From the NCBI GenBank assembly GCA_946480915.1, contig CAMLLO010000001.1, forward strand, positions 62,001 to 126,000: DNA of 64,000 nucleotides. Direction: 5' to 3'. Source of the DNA: an uncultured Sphingobacteriaceae bacterium. Its GTDB lineage: Bacteria; Bacteroidota; Bacteroidia; Sphingobacteriales; Sphingobacteriaceae. The notes below the pieces were generated by a model. The model saw nothing but the letters and a program-made list of their open reading frames with translations, made no database searches and was not told the DNA's origin. How positions within the stretch are numbered: the first letter of the stretch is position 1; every line of letters begins with the position of its first letter. Positions 16,216 through 26,024 of the stretch are shown in pieces. Made by a program: the position numbers and the translations under genes.

Positions 16216-19200
16216 ATGAGAAAAGTTTTACTATTCTTCTCTGTGCTGTATATGTTATTATTTACAGCGCAGGCGCAAACTAAACAGGTAACCGGTAAGG
16301 TCACTGATGCAGCTAATGAACCGCTCATTGGTGTAAGTGTGAGCGTTAAGGGAACAACCCAAGGTGTAACTACAGATGTAAATGGCAGTTATAGGATTAA
16401 TGTGTCATCAGAGGGCAATCCGGTACTTGTGTTTAAATATATCGGATTTGCAACACAAGAAGTTACCGTTGGCAATCAAAGCTCTATTAACGTTTCGCTG
16501 AAAGAAGACACACAGATGTTAGGAGAAGTGGTTGTAAATGTGGGATACGGTACGCAAAAGAAGCGTGATCTTACAGGCACAGTAACTTCCATTTCTGGCG
16601 AGACCTTAACACAAGCTCCGGTTTCGAGCGCTGCCGAGGCGTTAACCGGAAGAATGCCAGGTGTACAGGTAACTACAGTGGATGGATCTCCCGGTGCAGA
16701 AATTGTAATACGTGTACGGGGTGGTGGTTCAATTACTCAGGATAATTCGCCATTATATATTGTTGACGGTTTTCCGGTAAGTAGTATTAATGATATTGCC
16801 CCTAGTGATATTGCCAGCATTGACGTATTGAAGGATGCTTCATCTTCGGCTATTTATGGTGCCAGAGGAGCAAACGGAGTTGTAATCGTTACAACAAAAA
16901 GTGCAAAAAGTGGAAAGACCACTATAACCTATAGCGGATTTGGACAGGCCAGAACTTTACCAAAGAAGCTTGATGTACTATCTCCATATGAATATGTTTT
17001 GGCAAATTACGAATATGCTCGTTTGCGGAGTAATGATGAAGTAGATAGATTCACACGTTATTTTGGAGCATTTGACGATCTGGAATTATACAAAAATCAA
17101 AAAGGAACAGATTGGCAGGAGGAACTATTTGGCAGTGCTGCAATATCCCAACAGCATAATTTGAATATTACAGGCGGTACTGATAAAACAAAACTTGGTT
17201 TTAGCATATCAAATAATAAAGATGAGGGGATTATGCTGAATTCAGGTTATCAGCGTACATATCTAAATCTAAAACTGAATCACCAAATAGCTCCCACTTT
17301 AAAGTTTGATTTGGCTTCGCGTTTTAGTAATACTGTTGTAGATGGAGCGGGAACATCAGGAACATCACAAGTTCGTATTGCTGATGGTTTAGTTACTCGT
17401 CCCGTAAATGGTATTGCCGATCAGATCGTCATTGATCCTCAAACTGCTGGCGCTGATGACGATTATGAAGATTTTTTAAGAAGTCTAATAAGTCCAACAG
17501 AGCTGGCTAAGCAGGATTATAGAAACAGAAAGGAACAGACATTTAATCTCAATAGTGCTATTAATTGGGATATAATTAAACATCTAACATTCCGCACAGA
17601 GCTTGGATTAGATCTAAAGTACGGCCAAAATAAACGCTTTTATGGCCCATTAACAGGTGTGGCAAGAAATGAAGGATTGGATAAACCGGTTGCGGATTTA
17701 AGTACAAACCGCGGTAATGGAATAAGATGGGCTAACACTTTGAATTATAATTTTACTTACGCTAAAAATCATGATTTTACACTGTTAGCAGGTCAGGAGC
17801 TCCTTACAAATAACGGAACTACGCAGGCTACCCGAGCTAAATATTTCGATGCTCATTTACAACCAGATGTAGTTTTTAATAATTTTACATTAGGTACTGT
17901 AGATGAGCAATCTACTTTCGAAAACCCACCAAATAAACTTTCTTCCTTTTTTGGTCGTGTAAAATATTCGTTCAAGGGAAAATATCTTTTAGAAGTAACT
18001 GGTCGTGCAGACGGTTCAAGTAAGTTCGCACCAGGTAAGCAATGGGGATTCTTTCCTGCAGCATCGGCGGCATGGCGAATAGCAGATGAGGATTTTATGG
18101 ATAATTTAGATTTTCTATCTGATTTAAAGCTGAGGGTTAGTTATGGAGAGGCTGGAAATAATAGGATAGGTGACAACTTGTGGAGAAGAACTTATAAAAT
18201 TGAGTCTAATAGACCAATTGGATTTGGAGATCAGCCACAGCCTTACTGGACAGCCGCTTCAAGCACTCTTATCAATCCGGATCTTCGCTGGGAAACCACG
18301 ATTACAAGAAATACCGGACTTGATTTTGCATTGTTCAACAATAAGCTATCAGGGACTGTAGATCTTTATCATAACACCACTAAAGATTTGCTTGTTGAAT
18401 CTGTAATTCCTTCATATTTGGGTTATACCAGACAGCAGCAAAATATTGGGCAAACGTCCAACCGAGGAATTGAATTAGGTTTGAACGGAACTATTTTACA
18501 GAAAAAAGATTTCAACTTAACCGCCAGTTTCAATATTGGAACAAATCGCTCAAAAATAGATAAGTTAGATGGTGTAGATGAAAGGGCACAATCGTCTAAC
18601 TGGGCGGGCACTGACTTGAGGGGCGGCAGCGATGACTATAGATTGTATGTAGGCAAAACGATCGGTTTGATGTACGGATTTGTTACGGATGGGTATTATA
18701 CTACAGATGATTTTGAATCAAATAACGGAACTAATTATGTTTTAAAACCCGGAGTTACTGATATTGTCTCTATTCTCGGCGGAATTTCTACACGCCCCGG
18801 TGTTTTAAAGCTTAAAGACTTAGACGGCGATGGAAAAATAACAGCGGCTGATCGTACGGTCATTGGTAATGCTCTCCCTAAGAGCTCAGGCGGTTTCGGT
18901 TTCAATGCCAATTATAAAGGATTTGATTTTGCAACATTCTTTAATTGGGTATACGGTAATGATATTTATAATACTGGCAAGATTCAGTTTAATATGTTCT
19001 ACAGGTCCCAATACGGTAACATGTTAAACTCTTCAAATTCAGAGAACCGGTTTAAATATATCGATGAGAACGGAGCCTTGGTTACTGATTTAGCAGCACT
19101 CGCAGAATTAAATAAGAATGCTACTACCTGGTCACCTTTTTCCAGCGGAAATGCTTCGCCTATTTTTCATTCCTGGGCTGTTGAAGATGGATCATTTATC

Positions 19201-19443
19201 AGATTGAATAATATTACACTTGGGTATTCTTTACCTAAGAGTATAATCTCCCGATTTAAAATGTCTCGATTTAGGTTATATGGAACTGTCTATAATGCTT
19301 TGTTATGGTCTAAATACTCGGGCTATGATCCTGAAGTAAGCACGACCAGAAGCAGTGGTTATTCTCAGTTAACTCCTGGTGTTGATTATTCAGCCTATCC
19401 AAAGAGCAGGACATTTACTCTGGGTTTAAACGTAACCTTTTAA
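16216..19443 (+). CDS. SusC-like TonB-dependent receptor (pair 1)
   Basis: A 1075-residue outer-membrane transporter of the SusC/RagA family that imports oligosaccharides captured with SusD. Signal peptide at about 1-20 (cleavage after AQA), a carboxypeptidase-regulatory-like domain at about 24-105 (VTGKVTDAANEPLIGVSVSV), plug at about 112-225 (YGTQKKRDLTGTVTS; DASSSAIYGARGANG), then the 22-strand barrel to the last residues LGLNVTF. There is no STN domain before the regulatory-like domain, so it should not signal to an anti-sigma factor; that separates it from the second SusC in this window. First gene of a three-gene operon; susD follows after 34 bases. Substrate inferred from context: homogalacturonan or pectic oligomers. 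Confidence 0.95.
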   Translation: MRKVLLFFSVLYMLLFTAQAQTKQVTGKVTDAANEPLIGVSVSVKGTTQGVTTDVNGSYRINVSSEGNPVLVFKYIGFATQEVTVGNQSSINVSLKEDTQMLGEVVVNVGYGTQKKRDLTGTVTSISGETLTQAPVSSAAEALTGRMPGVQVTTVDGSPGAEIVIRVRGGGSITQDNSPLYIVDGFPVSSINDIAPSDIASIDVLKDASSSAIYGARGANGVVIVTTKSAKSGKTTITYSGFGQARTLPKKLDVLSPYEYVLANYEYARLRSNDEVDRFTRYFGAFDDLELYKNQKGTDWQEELFGSAAISQQHNLNITGGTDKTKLGFSISNNKDEGIMLNSGYQRTYLNLKLNHQIAPTLKFDLASRFSNTVVDGAGTSGTSQVRIADGLVTRPVNGIADQIVIDPQTAGADDDYEDFLRSLISPTELAKQDYRNRKEQTFNLNSAINWDIIKHLTFRTELGLDLKYGQNKRFYGPLTGVARNEGLDKPVADLSTNRGNGIRWANTLNYNFTYAKNHDFTLLAGQELLTNNGTTQATRAKYFDAHLQPDVVFNNFTLGTVDEQSTFENPPNKLSSFFGRVKYSFKGKYLLEVTGRADGSSKFAPGKQWGFFPAASAAWRIADEDFMDNLDFLSDLKLRVSYGEAGNNRIGDNLWRRTYKIESNRPIGFGDQPQPYWTAASSTLINPDLRWETTITRNTGLDFALFNNKLSGTVDLYHNTTKDLLVESVIPSYLGYTRQQQNIGQTSNRGIELGLNGTILQKKDFNLTASFNIGTNRSKIDKLDGVDERAQSSNWAGTDLRGGSDDYRLYVGKTIGLMYGFVTDGYYTTDDFESNNGTNYVLKPGVTDIVSILGGISTRPGVLKLKDLDGDGKITAADRTVIGNALPKSSGGFGFNANYKGFDFATFFNWVYGNDIYNTGKIQFNMFYRSQYGNMLNSSNSENRFKYIDENGALVTDLAALAELNKNATTWSPFSSGNASPIFHSWAVEDGSFIRLNNITLGYSLPKSIISRFKMSRFRLYGTVYNALLWSKYSGYDPEVSTTRSSGYSQLTPGVDYSAYPKSRTFTLGLNVTF

Positions 19444-19477
19444 TTTATTAGACTATTAAACTAATAATCAAAATATA

Positions 19478-21319
19478 ATGAAACGAATATTCATATATAG
19501 TTTAGCGGTAATAGCACTTAGTGCTACTTCATGCAAGAAATTTTTAGAATCCGAATCACCTTCATCTTTTACAGATAAATACATCTATTCTAACGAGACA
19601 GATGCTACCAAAGCTGTAAATAATATTTACGCCCTTTTTAATCAGGATGCTTTTACCTCTCGGGTATCGAACAACTTCGCGGGCAATTCTGATATAGAAG
19701 TAGGATCGGTTAATGCCAGTCCTTCAGGTGACAGACGTGATATTTGGTCTTTTGAGGCAACGCCAGCCAATCGTGACCTATTGGTTGTATGGAATAATGC
19801 ATATAATGCAATTAACAGAGCAAACGAAAGTATTGAAGGAATTGAGAGTAGCGACTTGTTTAAGTCTGGCAACGCGCGGATGAAGCATTTAGTGGGAGAG
19901 GCAAAAGGTTTAAGAGCCATTTGGTATTGGTACTTGATTAATCATTGGGGAGACGTTCCATTAAAACTAACTCCGACTAAAACCGGTGATGAATTCTACT
20001 TGCCTCGAACTGATAGAAATGAGGTGCTTACCATCCTTATTGATGATTTAATTAGCGTGGAGCCAACAATGATGTGGGCAGATCAGCTTACCTATGGCCG
20101 TGAGCAAATTAATCGTGAGTTTATCATTGGGATGATAGCGCGTCTTTCGCTTATGCGTGGCGGTTATGGATTATATCCAGGCATGGTCCAAAAAAGAGCT
20201 GATGACTATCTGAAATATTATGAATTAGCGAATACTTACTGTAAAAAGTTAATGACCCTGAAGCCTCATACATTGAATCCAAACTTCGAACAGGTTTTTA
20301 TCGACATAAATGGGTATCAAACACCTGAAAATGAAGATGTTTTGTTTGAAGTGGCTTTTCATCCCGGCTACGGTGATGTTGCCTGGAATAATGGTGTAAG
20401 GGTTGATGCAGGTGAGCATCCGTTTGGTTCAGGGTCTAACTACCTTAGCTTACCGCCTAGTTATTATTATTCATTTGATACCTTAGATGTTCGTTTGAAA
20501 GCTACCTGTTCAATTGTCTATTACGATAAAGAATTGTTACAGCAACCTGTGGCGGTAACCTCTATTGCACCAAATAAATGGAACCGTTTGTTAATGCCGA
20601 AGGGCCTGGGTAAAGGGACGAACAAGGGAACTGGGATAAACTGGCCTTTAATGCGCTACCCTGACGTATTATTAATGCTTGCAGAGACCGAAAATGAGAT
20701 TAATAATGGCCCTACAGCTGAGGCTAAAGAAGCATTAAGAAAAGTTCGGAACAGAGCTTTCCCCGAAGCTAAAAGAGCTGAAAAGGTTGAGGCTTATATC
20801 GCCACTGTGTCTGCAAGTAAGGAATCATTTTTTGAAGCTATTGTAAACGAGCGTGCCTGGGAATTTGGTGGAGAGTGCCTTCGGAAATACGATTTGATAA
20901 GATGGGGTAATTATGGCAAGAAAGTAGCAGAGGCGAGAAATACCAATCTCCAAATGGGAATGGATCAATTTAGCGGAGTAGGTGGGTATGCAAAATTAGC
21001 CGATTATTTGTACTATAAGAGAAACTCAAATGGAACGATAACCTTTCTGAATAGATATGAAGATCCTACTGCAGTGCCTCCTGTAAAAGATTCACCGCAA
21101 ATCGGCGACAATCCGGATGGTTATTTAAGAGCTGGCTGGCTACGATCAACGGCCTTATATAACCCAACAACATCCACACCAGGTTCATTTGTAGCTAATA
21201 CATGGAGAGGCTATTCAGACAATACTGGCTTAGCTCCCCTAAGATACATTCAGCCAATTCATCAGGAAGTAGTTGCAAGCAGCTTAGGTATTTTAAATAA
21301 CGACGGATACGGATTTTAA
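19478..21319 (+). CDS. SusD/RagB-like outer-membrane lipoprotein (pair 1)
   Basis: A 613-residue SusD-family glycan-binding lid for the neighbouring SusC. A lipoprotein signal ends at ALSATSCKK with the lipidated Cys at about 19. The SusD helical repeat core is visible (NRANESIEG, EAKGLRAIWYWYLINHWGDV, MRYPDVLLMLAETENEI, ERAWEFGGECLRKYDLIRWG). The C-terminal end LGILNNDGYGF is typical. It overlaps nothing and is followed after 12 bases by the surface lipoprotein gene, so the three are co-transcribed. Length is slightly above average because of loops at about 500-570 that probably shape the binding site. Confidence 0.95.
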   Translation: MKRIFIYSLAVIALSATSCKKFLESESPSSFTDKYIYSNETDATKAVNNIYALFNQDAFTSRVSNNFAGNSDIEVGSVNASPSGDRRDIWSFEATPANRDLLVVWNNAYNAINRANESIEGIESSDLFKSGNARMKHLVGEAKGLRAIWYWYLINHWGDVPLKLTPTKTGDEFYLPRTDRNEVLTILIDDLISVEPTMMWADQLTYGREQINREFIIGMIARLSLMRGGYGLYPGMVQKRADDYLKYYELANTYCKKLMTLKPHTLNPNFEQVFIDINGYQTPENEDVLFEVAFHPGYGDVAWNNGVRVDAGEHPFGSGSNYLSLPPSYYYSFDTLDVRLKATCSIVYYDKELLQQPVAVTSIAPNKWNRLLMPKGLGKGTNKGTGINWPLMRYPDVLLMLAETENEINNGPTAEAKEALRKVRNRAFPEAKRAEKVEAYIATVSASKESFFEAIVNERAWEFGGECLRKYDLIRWGNYGKKVAEARNTNLQMGMDQFSGVGGYAKLADYLYYKRNSNGTITFLNRYEDPTAVPPVKDSPQIGDNPDGYLRAGWLRSTALYNPTTSTPGSFVANTWRGYSDNTGLAPLRYIQPIHQEVVASSLGILNNDGYGF

Positions 21320-21331
21320 TTGATAGATATT

Positions 21332-22942
21332 ATGACATTTAAACTAAAAAATATCATTATGACAAAGTACACCGTCATAATGTTTGTCTTCATCGCGATC
21401 ATGGCATCCTGCAAGAAAGATGACTTTGTAGCAAGTGGTCCTAATCGCCTTTTCAGACCTACATTAAAAGGTGATATGGTCTCTAATGGAAACTGGATTG
21501 AAACCTCCTGGCAAAAAGTTAAAGGAGCGGACTCTTATACGGTAGAAATTAGTAAGGATACGTTTAAAACGATTATTCAAAGCTTAACCGTTGATACCAA
21601 TTTTGTTCATTTTGGAAACTTAAGATGGAATCAGCTATATCAAATTCAGGTAAGAGCGAAAGCTTCTGATACGACGATGAACTCCAAGTTTTCATACTTA
21701 GGAGAAATGAAGAGTGCTAAGTTTCCAACAATCATTACACCCTTAACCTCGAACGATATTATCGATGCAGGTTTGAAGTTGCAATGGACAAATAGTGGGA
21801 GTGCAGTTACTTCTATTAAGGTTCTAAATGCTGCGGATAGCTCGCTTGTAAAAGAGATTCCATTGTCTGATCTGGATCGCACACGGCAATATAGAGTGAT
21901 CAGTGGTCTTACGGCTAAGTCTGATTATATCGTTTATCTGTATAGCAATACTACGGTCAGGGGCTGGGAAGATGTAAAAACCAAAGCATCACAGGTATTT
22001 GCACCGGGTAGTAATATTATTGATTTAAGAGGGAATGAAGACCCTACAATTCTTACTCAAACTTTAACAAGTTCTTTGCCTTCGGGTAGCGTTATTCTGC
22101 TCGACAGAGGGATGACTTATAACATGTCGAGTTATAATCTAAGTGGCGCCTTAACATTGGTAAGTGGTTTAGGCTACGGACCCGTTGCAACTCTACGATT
22201 TACTGGCAATTTTAACTTTGTTGCGGGAAGCCAAATCGATTCCCTGTCATTCATAGATTTAAATATGTTTAGTACGGATTATAATGGAAAATATGTATTA
22301 AACGGAAGCAGTGATGCCACTGTAGGTAAAATCACTTTTAAAAACTGCAGCGCTAAAATATTTAGAGGATTTGTTAGGTTACAGAATAAAGTCATTAATG
22401 TTTCCACTTTTTCTATTAACAACTGTGTGATAGATAGTTTAAAAGATTATGCCCTGGTAAACGTGGATGGTGCTACTCCGAGAATTGACAACATATCAAT
22501 TAAAAACAGCACCATTTATAAAGCCATGAGGGTAGTTGTTAGTAAAAATAATTCGTCCTCACTCCTTATCGAAAATTGCACGTTTAATGAAGCACCGATG
22601 TCGGGAGCTAATTACTTGATTAATTATAACGGAAAAGATATTACCGATGGCGTTAAGTTATATAACTGCATAATGGGAGGTGGATGGAAAGACCCTGCCG
22701 CTGATCCATTAGTTGCCCCAGTGGTTAAAGGGATTTATGTTGGTTCAAATACACCGATTGATGTAATGGGCACCTACGTAACTTCAGATTATCTTACTTC
22801 GGGAAACCAATTTCCAAACTTGTCCTTATATAACGGCACCTCAGCGCAATTATTTGCTGATCCGGCAAATGGAAACTTTACTATCAGAGATTTGGGATTT
22901 TCGGGTAAAGCTACCGCTGGTGATCCAAGATGGAGACCTTAA
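21332..22942 (+). CDS. Surface lipoprotein, Fn3-like plus parallel beta-helix (SusE position)
   Basis: Third gene of the first Sus operon. From the ATG at 21332 it has 536 residues and a lipoprotein signal ending IAIMASCKK (Cys at about 27); an ATG at 21359 would leave a shorter but still valid signal. Two Fn3-like beta-sandwich modules seem to fill about 45-220 (SWQKVKGADSYTVEIS; LKLQWTNSGSAVTSIKVL). The rest is a right-handed beta-helix with repeated INNC/IKNST turns (VSTFSINNCVIDSL, ISIKNSTIYKAM, LLIENCTFNEA). This matches the DUF5123/DUF4957 type seen in pectin loci of Bacteroidetes. I infer a surface glycan-binding role; no pectate lyase active site (paired Asp with Arg/Lys) is evident, but enzyme activity is not excluded. 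Confidence 0.8.
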   Translation: MTFKLKNIIMTKYTVIMFVFIAIMASCKKDDFVASGPNRLFRPTLKGDMVSNGNWIETSWQKVKGADSYTVEISKDTFKTIIQSLTVDTNFVHFGNLRWNQLYQIQVRAKASDTTMNSKFSYLGEMKSAKFPTIITPLTSNDIIDAGLKLQWTNSGSAVTSIKVLNAADSSLVKEIPLSDLDRTRQYRVISGLTAKSDYIVYLYSNTTVRGWEDVKTKASQVFAPGSNIIDLRGNEDPTILTQTLTSSLPSGSVILLDRGMTYNMSSYNLSGALTLVSGLGYGPVATLRFTGNFNFVAGSQIDSLSFIDLNMFSTDYNGKYVLNGSSDATVGKITFKNCSAKIFRGFVRLQNKVINVSTFSINNCVIDSLKDYALVNVDGATPRIDNISIKNSTIYKAMRVVVSKNNSSSLLIENCTFNEAPMSGANYLINYNGKDITDGVKLYNCIMGGGWKDPAADPLVAPVVKGIYVGSNTPIDVMGTYVTSDYLTSGNQFPNLSLYNGTSAQLFADPANGNFTIRDLGFSGKATAGDPRWRP

Positions 22943-22971
22943 TAAAAAATTATCTTATAATTTTTTATTAA
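22939..22971. terminator. Perfect 15-bp AT hairpin after the Sus operon
   Basis: TTAATAAAAAATTAT / ATAATTTTTTATTAA, perfect over 15 pairs with loop CTT. It starts inside the stop codon of the surface lipoprotein gene. With the GC-rich hairpin 8 bases on, it forms a double terminator. Confidence 0.65.
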
Positions 22972-22978
22972 ACCCATA

Positions 22979-23012
22979 AACAGCAGAACCCCAAGGCGGG
23001 TTCTGTTGTTTA
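22979..23012 (+). terminator. Second terminator after the Sus operon
   Basis: AACAGCAGAACC and GGTTCTGTTGTT pair with one G-T-type mismatch around CCAAGGCG, followed by TTAT. It separates the Sus operon from the PL1 pair. Confidence 0.7.
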
Positions 23013-23138
23013 TACACAATCATAAACTAATTTAATAACGCTGACACTTGCATACTTCCTAGCGAGTTTTGCTTCCCTATTATAAGTTCTAAAGCGCATA
23101 CGAACGGTTGTCGGGTCATTTTACCAAAGTTAAATACA

Positions 23139-24611
23139 ATGAAAAATCTATTACTTGTATGCGTAGCTCTAAGTCTTTCGGTTGCGATGGCATGCAAAAA
23201 GAAAGGCGCGGGAGCTCCTGAAGTTACGACTCCTATCACTCCTTCCACCACTACGACTCCTACACCTGTCTCAGAAACTGCTTATGCATTTCCCGGTGCT
23301 GAAGGATATGGAAAAAACACAACGGGAGGGAGAGGCGGAAAGGTTATAAAAGTGACTAACCTTAATGACTCGGGCGCAGGTAGCTTACGTGAAGCTATAA
23401 ATACAGTCGGTGCACGGATTATAGTTTTTGAAGTATCGGGAAATATCAAATTAGCAAGCCGGCTTCAAATAAAGAACGGCAATATAACTATTGCCGGACA
23501 GACGGCACCGGGTGATGGTATTTGCATACAGAATTATGAGTTAAACGTTGATGCTGATAATGTCATCATAAGGTTTATGCGTTTCCGTATGGGTGATTTA
23601 ACTCAGAATCAACAGGATGCCTTATGGGGCAGGTATCATCAGAATGTAGTGATCGACCATTGTTCGATGAGCTGGTCTATTGATGAATGCAGCTCTTTTT
23701 ATGCTAATAAAAACTTTACGATGCAATATTGTATCCTTTCAGAAAGCTTGAATAAATCTTTTCATGAAAAGGACGACCATGGCTACGGAGCCATCTGGGG
23801 CGGCAACAGGGCAACTTTTCATCACAATCTTTTGGCCCATCATAACAGCCGTAATCCCAGGTTCGATGGAGGCAGCAGAACGGGTACGGGAAAAAGTCCT
23901 TTTGGTACAGATCTCGTAGATTATCGTAACAATGTTATTTATAATTGGGGAGGTAATAGTGCGTATGGAGGCGAAAACGGGCAATATAATATGGTTGCCA
24001 ATTATTATAAACCCGGACCCGGAACAGAAGCCACTAAAACCAAACGTATAATGCAAATCTCCATGGAAAGTGATGTAAGCACCTATCCTCCAGGATACGG
24101 ATCGTTTTATATTACAGGAAACTATATGGATGGGAATACTGCCGTAACCTCTGACAACTGGAACGGAGGAGTTGATCTTTCTGCAGGCGTAGTGTTAGCG
24201 AATGCTAAAGTAAATACGGCTTTCGCTTCCGAAGCAATCACTCAGCATACTGCCTTAGAAGCATATAATTATGTACTCAATTACGCGGGTGCAAGTTTAA
24301 AGCGTGATATTGTAGATGCCCGAATTGTAAACGAGGTTAAAACAGGAACCGTTACCTATAATGGCTCAAAAACTGGAAAAAAAGGAATTCTTGATTCTCA
24401 GACAGATGCAGGTGGCTGGCCGGTTTTAGCTCAGGGAACTGTAGCGAAGGATACCGATGGAGACGGTATGCCTGATGAATGGGAAACCACAAATAAACTT
24501 AACCCTGCTGTAGCAAATGCTAACGGAAAAAATTTAAGTACAGGATATGATAATATCGAAGTGTATTTAAGTCACCTTGTTAAAAGTATTACTGAAGCTC
24601 AGCTCAAATAA
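23139..24611 (+). CDS. PL1-family pectate lyase lipoprotein (first copy)
   Basis: A 490-residue polysaccharide lyase family 1 enzyme, cleaving polygalacturonate by beta-elimination at the cell surface or periplasm. Lipoprotein signal ends VAMACKKK (Cys about 19) followed by a Thr/Pro linker. The PL1 beta-helix starts at AFPGAEGYGK (about 50) with GGRGGKVIKVTNLNDSG. Core motifs: ITIAGQTAPGDGICIQ, NVIIRFMRFRMGD, VVIDHCSMSWSIDE, and FHHNLLAHHNSRNPRFDGG carrying the conserved Arg/Asn cluster. Near the end DTDGDGMPDEWE is a calcium-binding-like repeat common to this subgroup. It is followed after 8 bases by a second PL1 gene, forming an operon. Confidence 0.93.
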   Translation: MKNLLLVCVALSLSVAMACKKKGAGAPEVTTPITPSTTTTPTPVSETAYAFPGAEGYGKNTTGGRGGKVIKVTNLNDSGAGSLREAINTVGARIIVFEVSGNIKLASRLQIKNGNITIAGQTAPGDGICIQNYELNVDADNVIIRFMRFRMGDLTQNQQDALWGRYHQNVVIDHCSMSWSIDECSSFYANKNFTMQYCILSESLNKSFHEKDDHGYGAIWGGNRATFHHNLLAHHNSRNPRFDGGSRTGTGKSPFGTDLVDYRNNVIYNWGGNSAYGGENGQYNMVANYYKPGPGTEATKTKRIMQISMESDVSTYPPGYGSFYITGNYMDGNTAVTSDNWNGGVDLSAGVVLANAKVNTAFASEAITQHTALEAYNYVLNYAGASLKRDIVDARIVNEVKTGTVTYNGSKTGKKGILDSQTDAGGWPVLAQGTVAKDTDGDGMPDEWETTNKLNPAVANANGKNLSTGYDNIEVYLSHLVKSITEAQLK

Positions 24612-24619
24612 TAAGATAA

Positions 24620-25969
24620 ATGAATAAAATCCTAGTTTTCTTAGGGGTGCTTTCCCTTACAAGTTGCGCTTCGCAGGTACTGAAGTCTACCGCCCCAAAC
24701 AATGATAGCAAACCCATCGCCTTTCCAGGCGCTGAAGGCTTCGGAAAATACACTACAGGCGGACGTGGAGGTAATGTCCTAATTGTTTCAAATCTTAATG
24801 ATGACGGAGAAGGTAGTTTAAGAAAAGCAATCAGGGCAAAAGGTCCGCGAATTGTCGTATTCGCAATCTCAGGTACTATTGCCTTAGAATCTCCTCTTGA
24901 TATTAACAATCCTGATATTACCATTGCCGGTCAGTCAGCACCCGGTGATGGAATCGCTATAAGAAATTATCCAATGAACATTAAGGCAGATAATGTTATT
25001 ATCCGCTACATGCGATTCAGATTAGGTGATGAAGCAAAATATCAGGGAGATGCATTCGGTGGTACTAAGGGAGTAAGTAATGTAGTAGTAGATCATTGCT
25101 CTATGAGCTGGGCAACTGATGAGTGTGCTTCTTTCTACCATAATAAGAATTTCAGTTTGCAGTGGTGTATTATATCCGAGAGTTTAAACCACTCGGTGCA
25201 TGAAAAAGGAGATCATGGCTACGGAGGAATTTGGGGCGGACGAGGAGCTTCGTTTCATCACAATTTAATAGCAAGTCACAACAGTAGGATGCCTCGTTTC
25301 AGTGGATCCAGCAGCACTCCAAATACTGCTGATGAATTAGTGGATTTTCGTAATAATGTTATTTACAATTGGGGGATTAACAACGTTTACGGCGGAGAGA
25401 AAGGACGGTATAATGTCGTAGCGAATTATTTCAAACCTGGCAAAGCGACCGGGGATAAAAAAAAGAACCGTCTTGTAGAGCCTTACCAACCGTATGGAAA
25501 ATTTTATATTGCTGATAATGTTTTAGACGGAAACCCCGCGATCAGCAAGGACAATTGGAATGGAGGTGTAGATGCACAGCACCTGGACTCTGTTAAGCGA
25601 GATAGCCCTTTTGGCGTTGCCGATATCACTCAGCATACAGCGCGTAAAGCATATGACCTGGTTTTGGAATACGCCGGTGCAAGCTTCAAACGCGATATTG
25701 TAGATTCCAGAATCACTCAGGAGGTGCGAAATGGGGTATCAGTTTCGGGCAAAGCAAACAATGGAATCATTGATTCTCAAAGCGATGTCGGTGGCTGGCC
25801 CGAGCTAAAATCTCTACCTGCACCAGCAGATTCTGATAAAGATGGCATGCCGGATGACTGGGAAAGAAAAAACGGTTTAAACAACAATGATTCATCCGAT
25901 TCAAAAGCAGTATCCGCCAAGAGTTTTTACACGAATGTTGAGGTTTATTTAAATAGCCTGATAAAATAA
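24620..25969 (+). CDS. PL1-family pectate lyase lipoprotein (second copy)
   Basis: A 449-residue PL1 paralogue co-transcribed with the preceding one. Lipoprotein signal MNKILVFLGVLSLTSCAS gives Cys at about 16. It keeps the same string of motifs: AFPGAEGFGKYTTGGRGG, ITIAGQSAPGDGIAI, NVIIRYMRFRLGDEA, VVVDHCSMSWATDE, FHHNLIASHNSRMPRFSG, and the tail DSDKDGMPDDWERKNGL. The Thr/Pro linker of the first copy is missing and some loops are shorter. Presumably it differs in chain length or methylation preference. A strong terminator follows. Confidence 0.93.
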   Translation: MNKILVFLGVLSLTSCASQVLKSTAPNNDSKPIAFPGAEGFGKYTTGGRGGNVLIVSNLNDDGEGSLRKAIRAKGPRIVVFAISGTIALESPLDINNPDITIAGQSAPGDGIAIRNYPMNIKADNVIIRYMRFRLGDEAKYQGDAFGGTKGVSNVVVDHCSMSWATDECASFYHNKNFSLQWCIISESLNHSVHEKGDHGYGGIWGGRGASFHHNLIASHNSRMPRFSGSSSTPNTADELVDFRNNVIYNWGINNVYGGEKGRYNVVANYFKPGKATGDKKKNRLVEPYQPYGKFYIADNVLDGNPAISKDNWNGGVDAQHLDSVKRDSPFGVADITQHTARKAYDLVLEYAGASFKRDIVDSRITQEVRNGVSVSGKANNGIIDSQSDVGGWPELKSLPAPADSDKDGMPDDWERKNGLNNNDSSDSKAVSAKSFYTNVEVYLNSLIK

Positions 25970-25984
25970 GAAACCTCCATGAGC

Positions 25985-26020
25985 AAGTCCCTAAGCAGAT
26001 AAATTGCTTAGGGACTTTTT
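25985..26020. terminator. Bidirectional terminator PL1 / SDR
   Basis: AAGTCCCTAAGCA / TGCTTAGGGACTT, a perfect 13-bp stem with T-run, between the convergent PL1 and SDR genes. Confidence 0.85.
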
Positions 26021-26024
26021 ATTG

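Noticed and set aside
23013..23138. Search for the locus element before the first PL1 pair
   Set aside because: GAACGGTTGTCGGG is only loosely similar and in the wrong order; no copy called.
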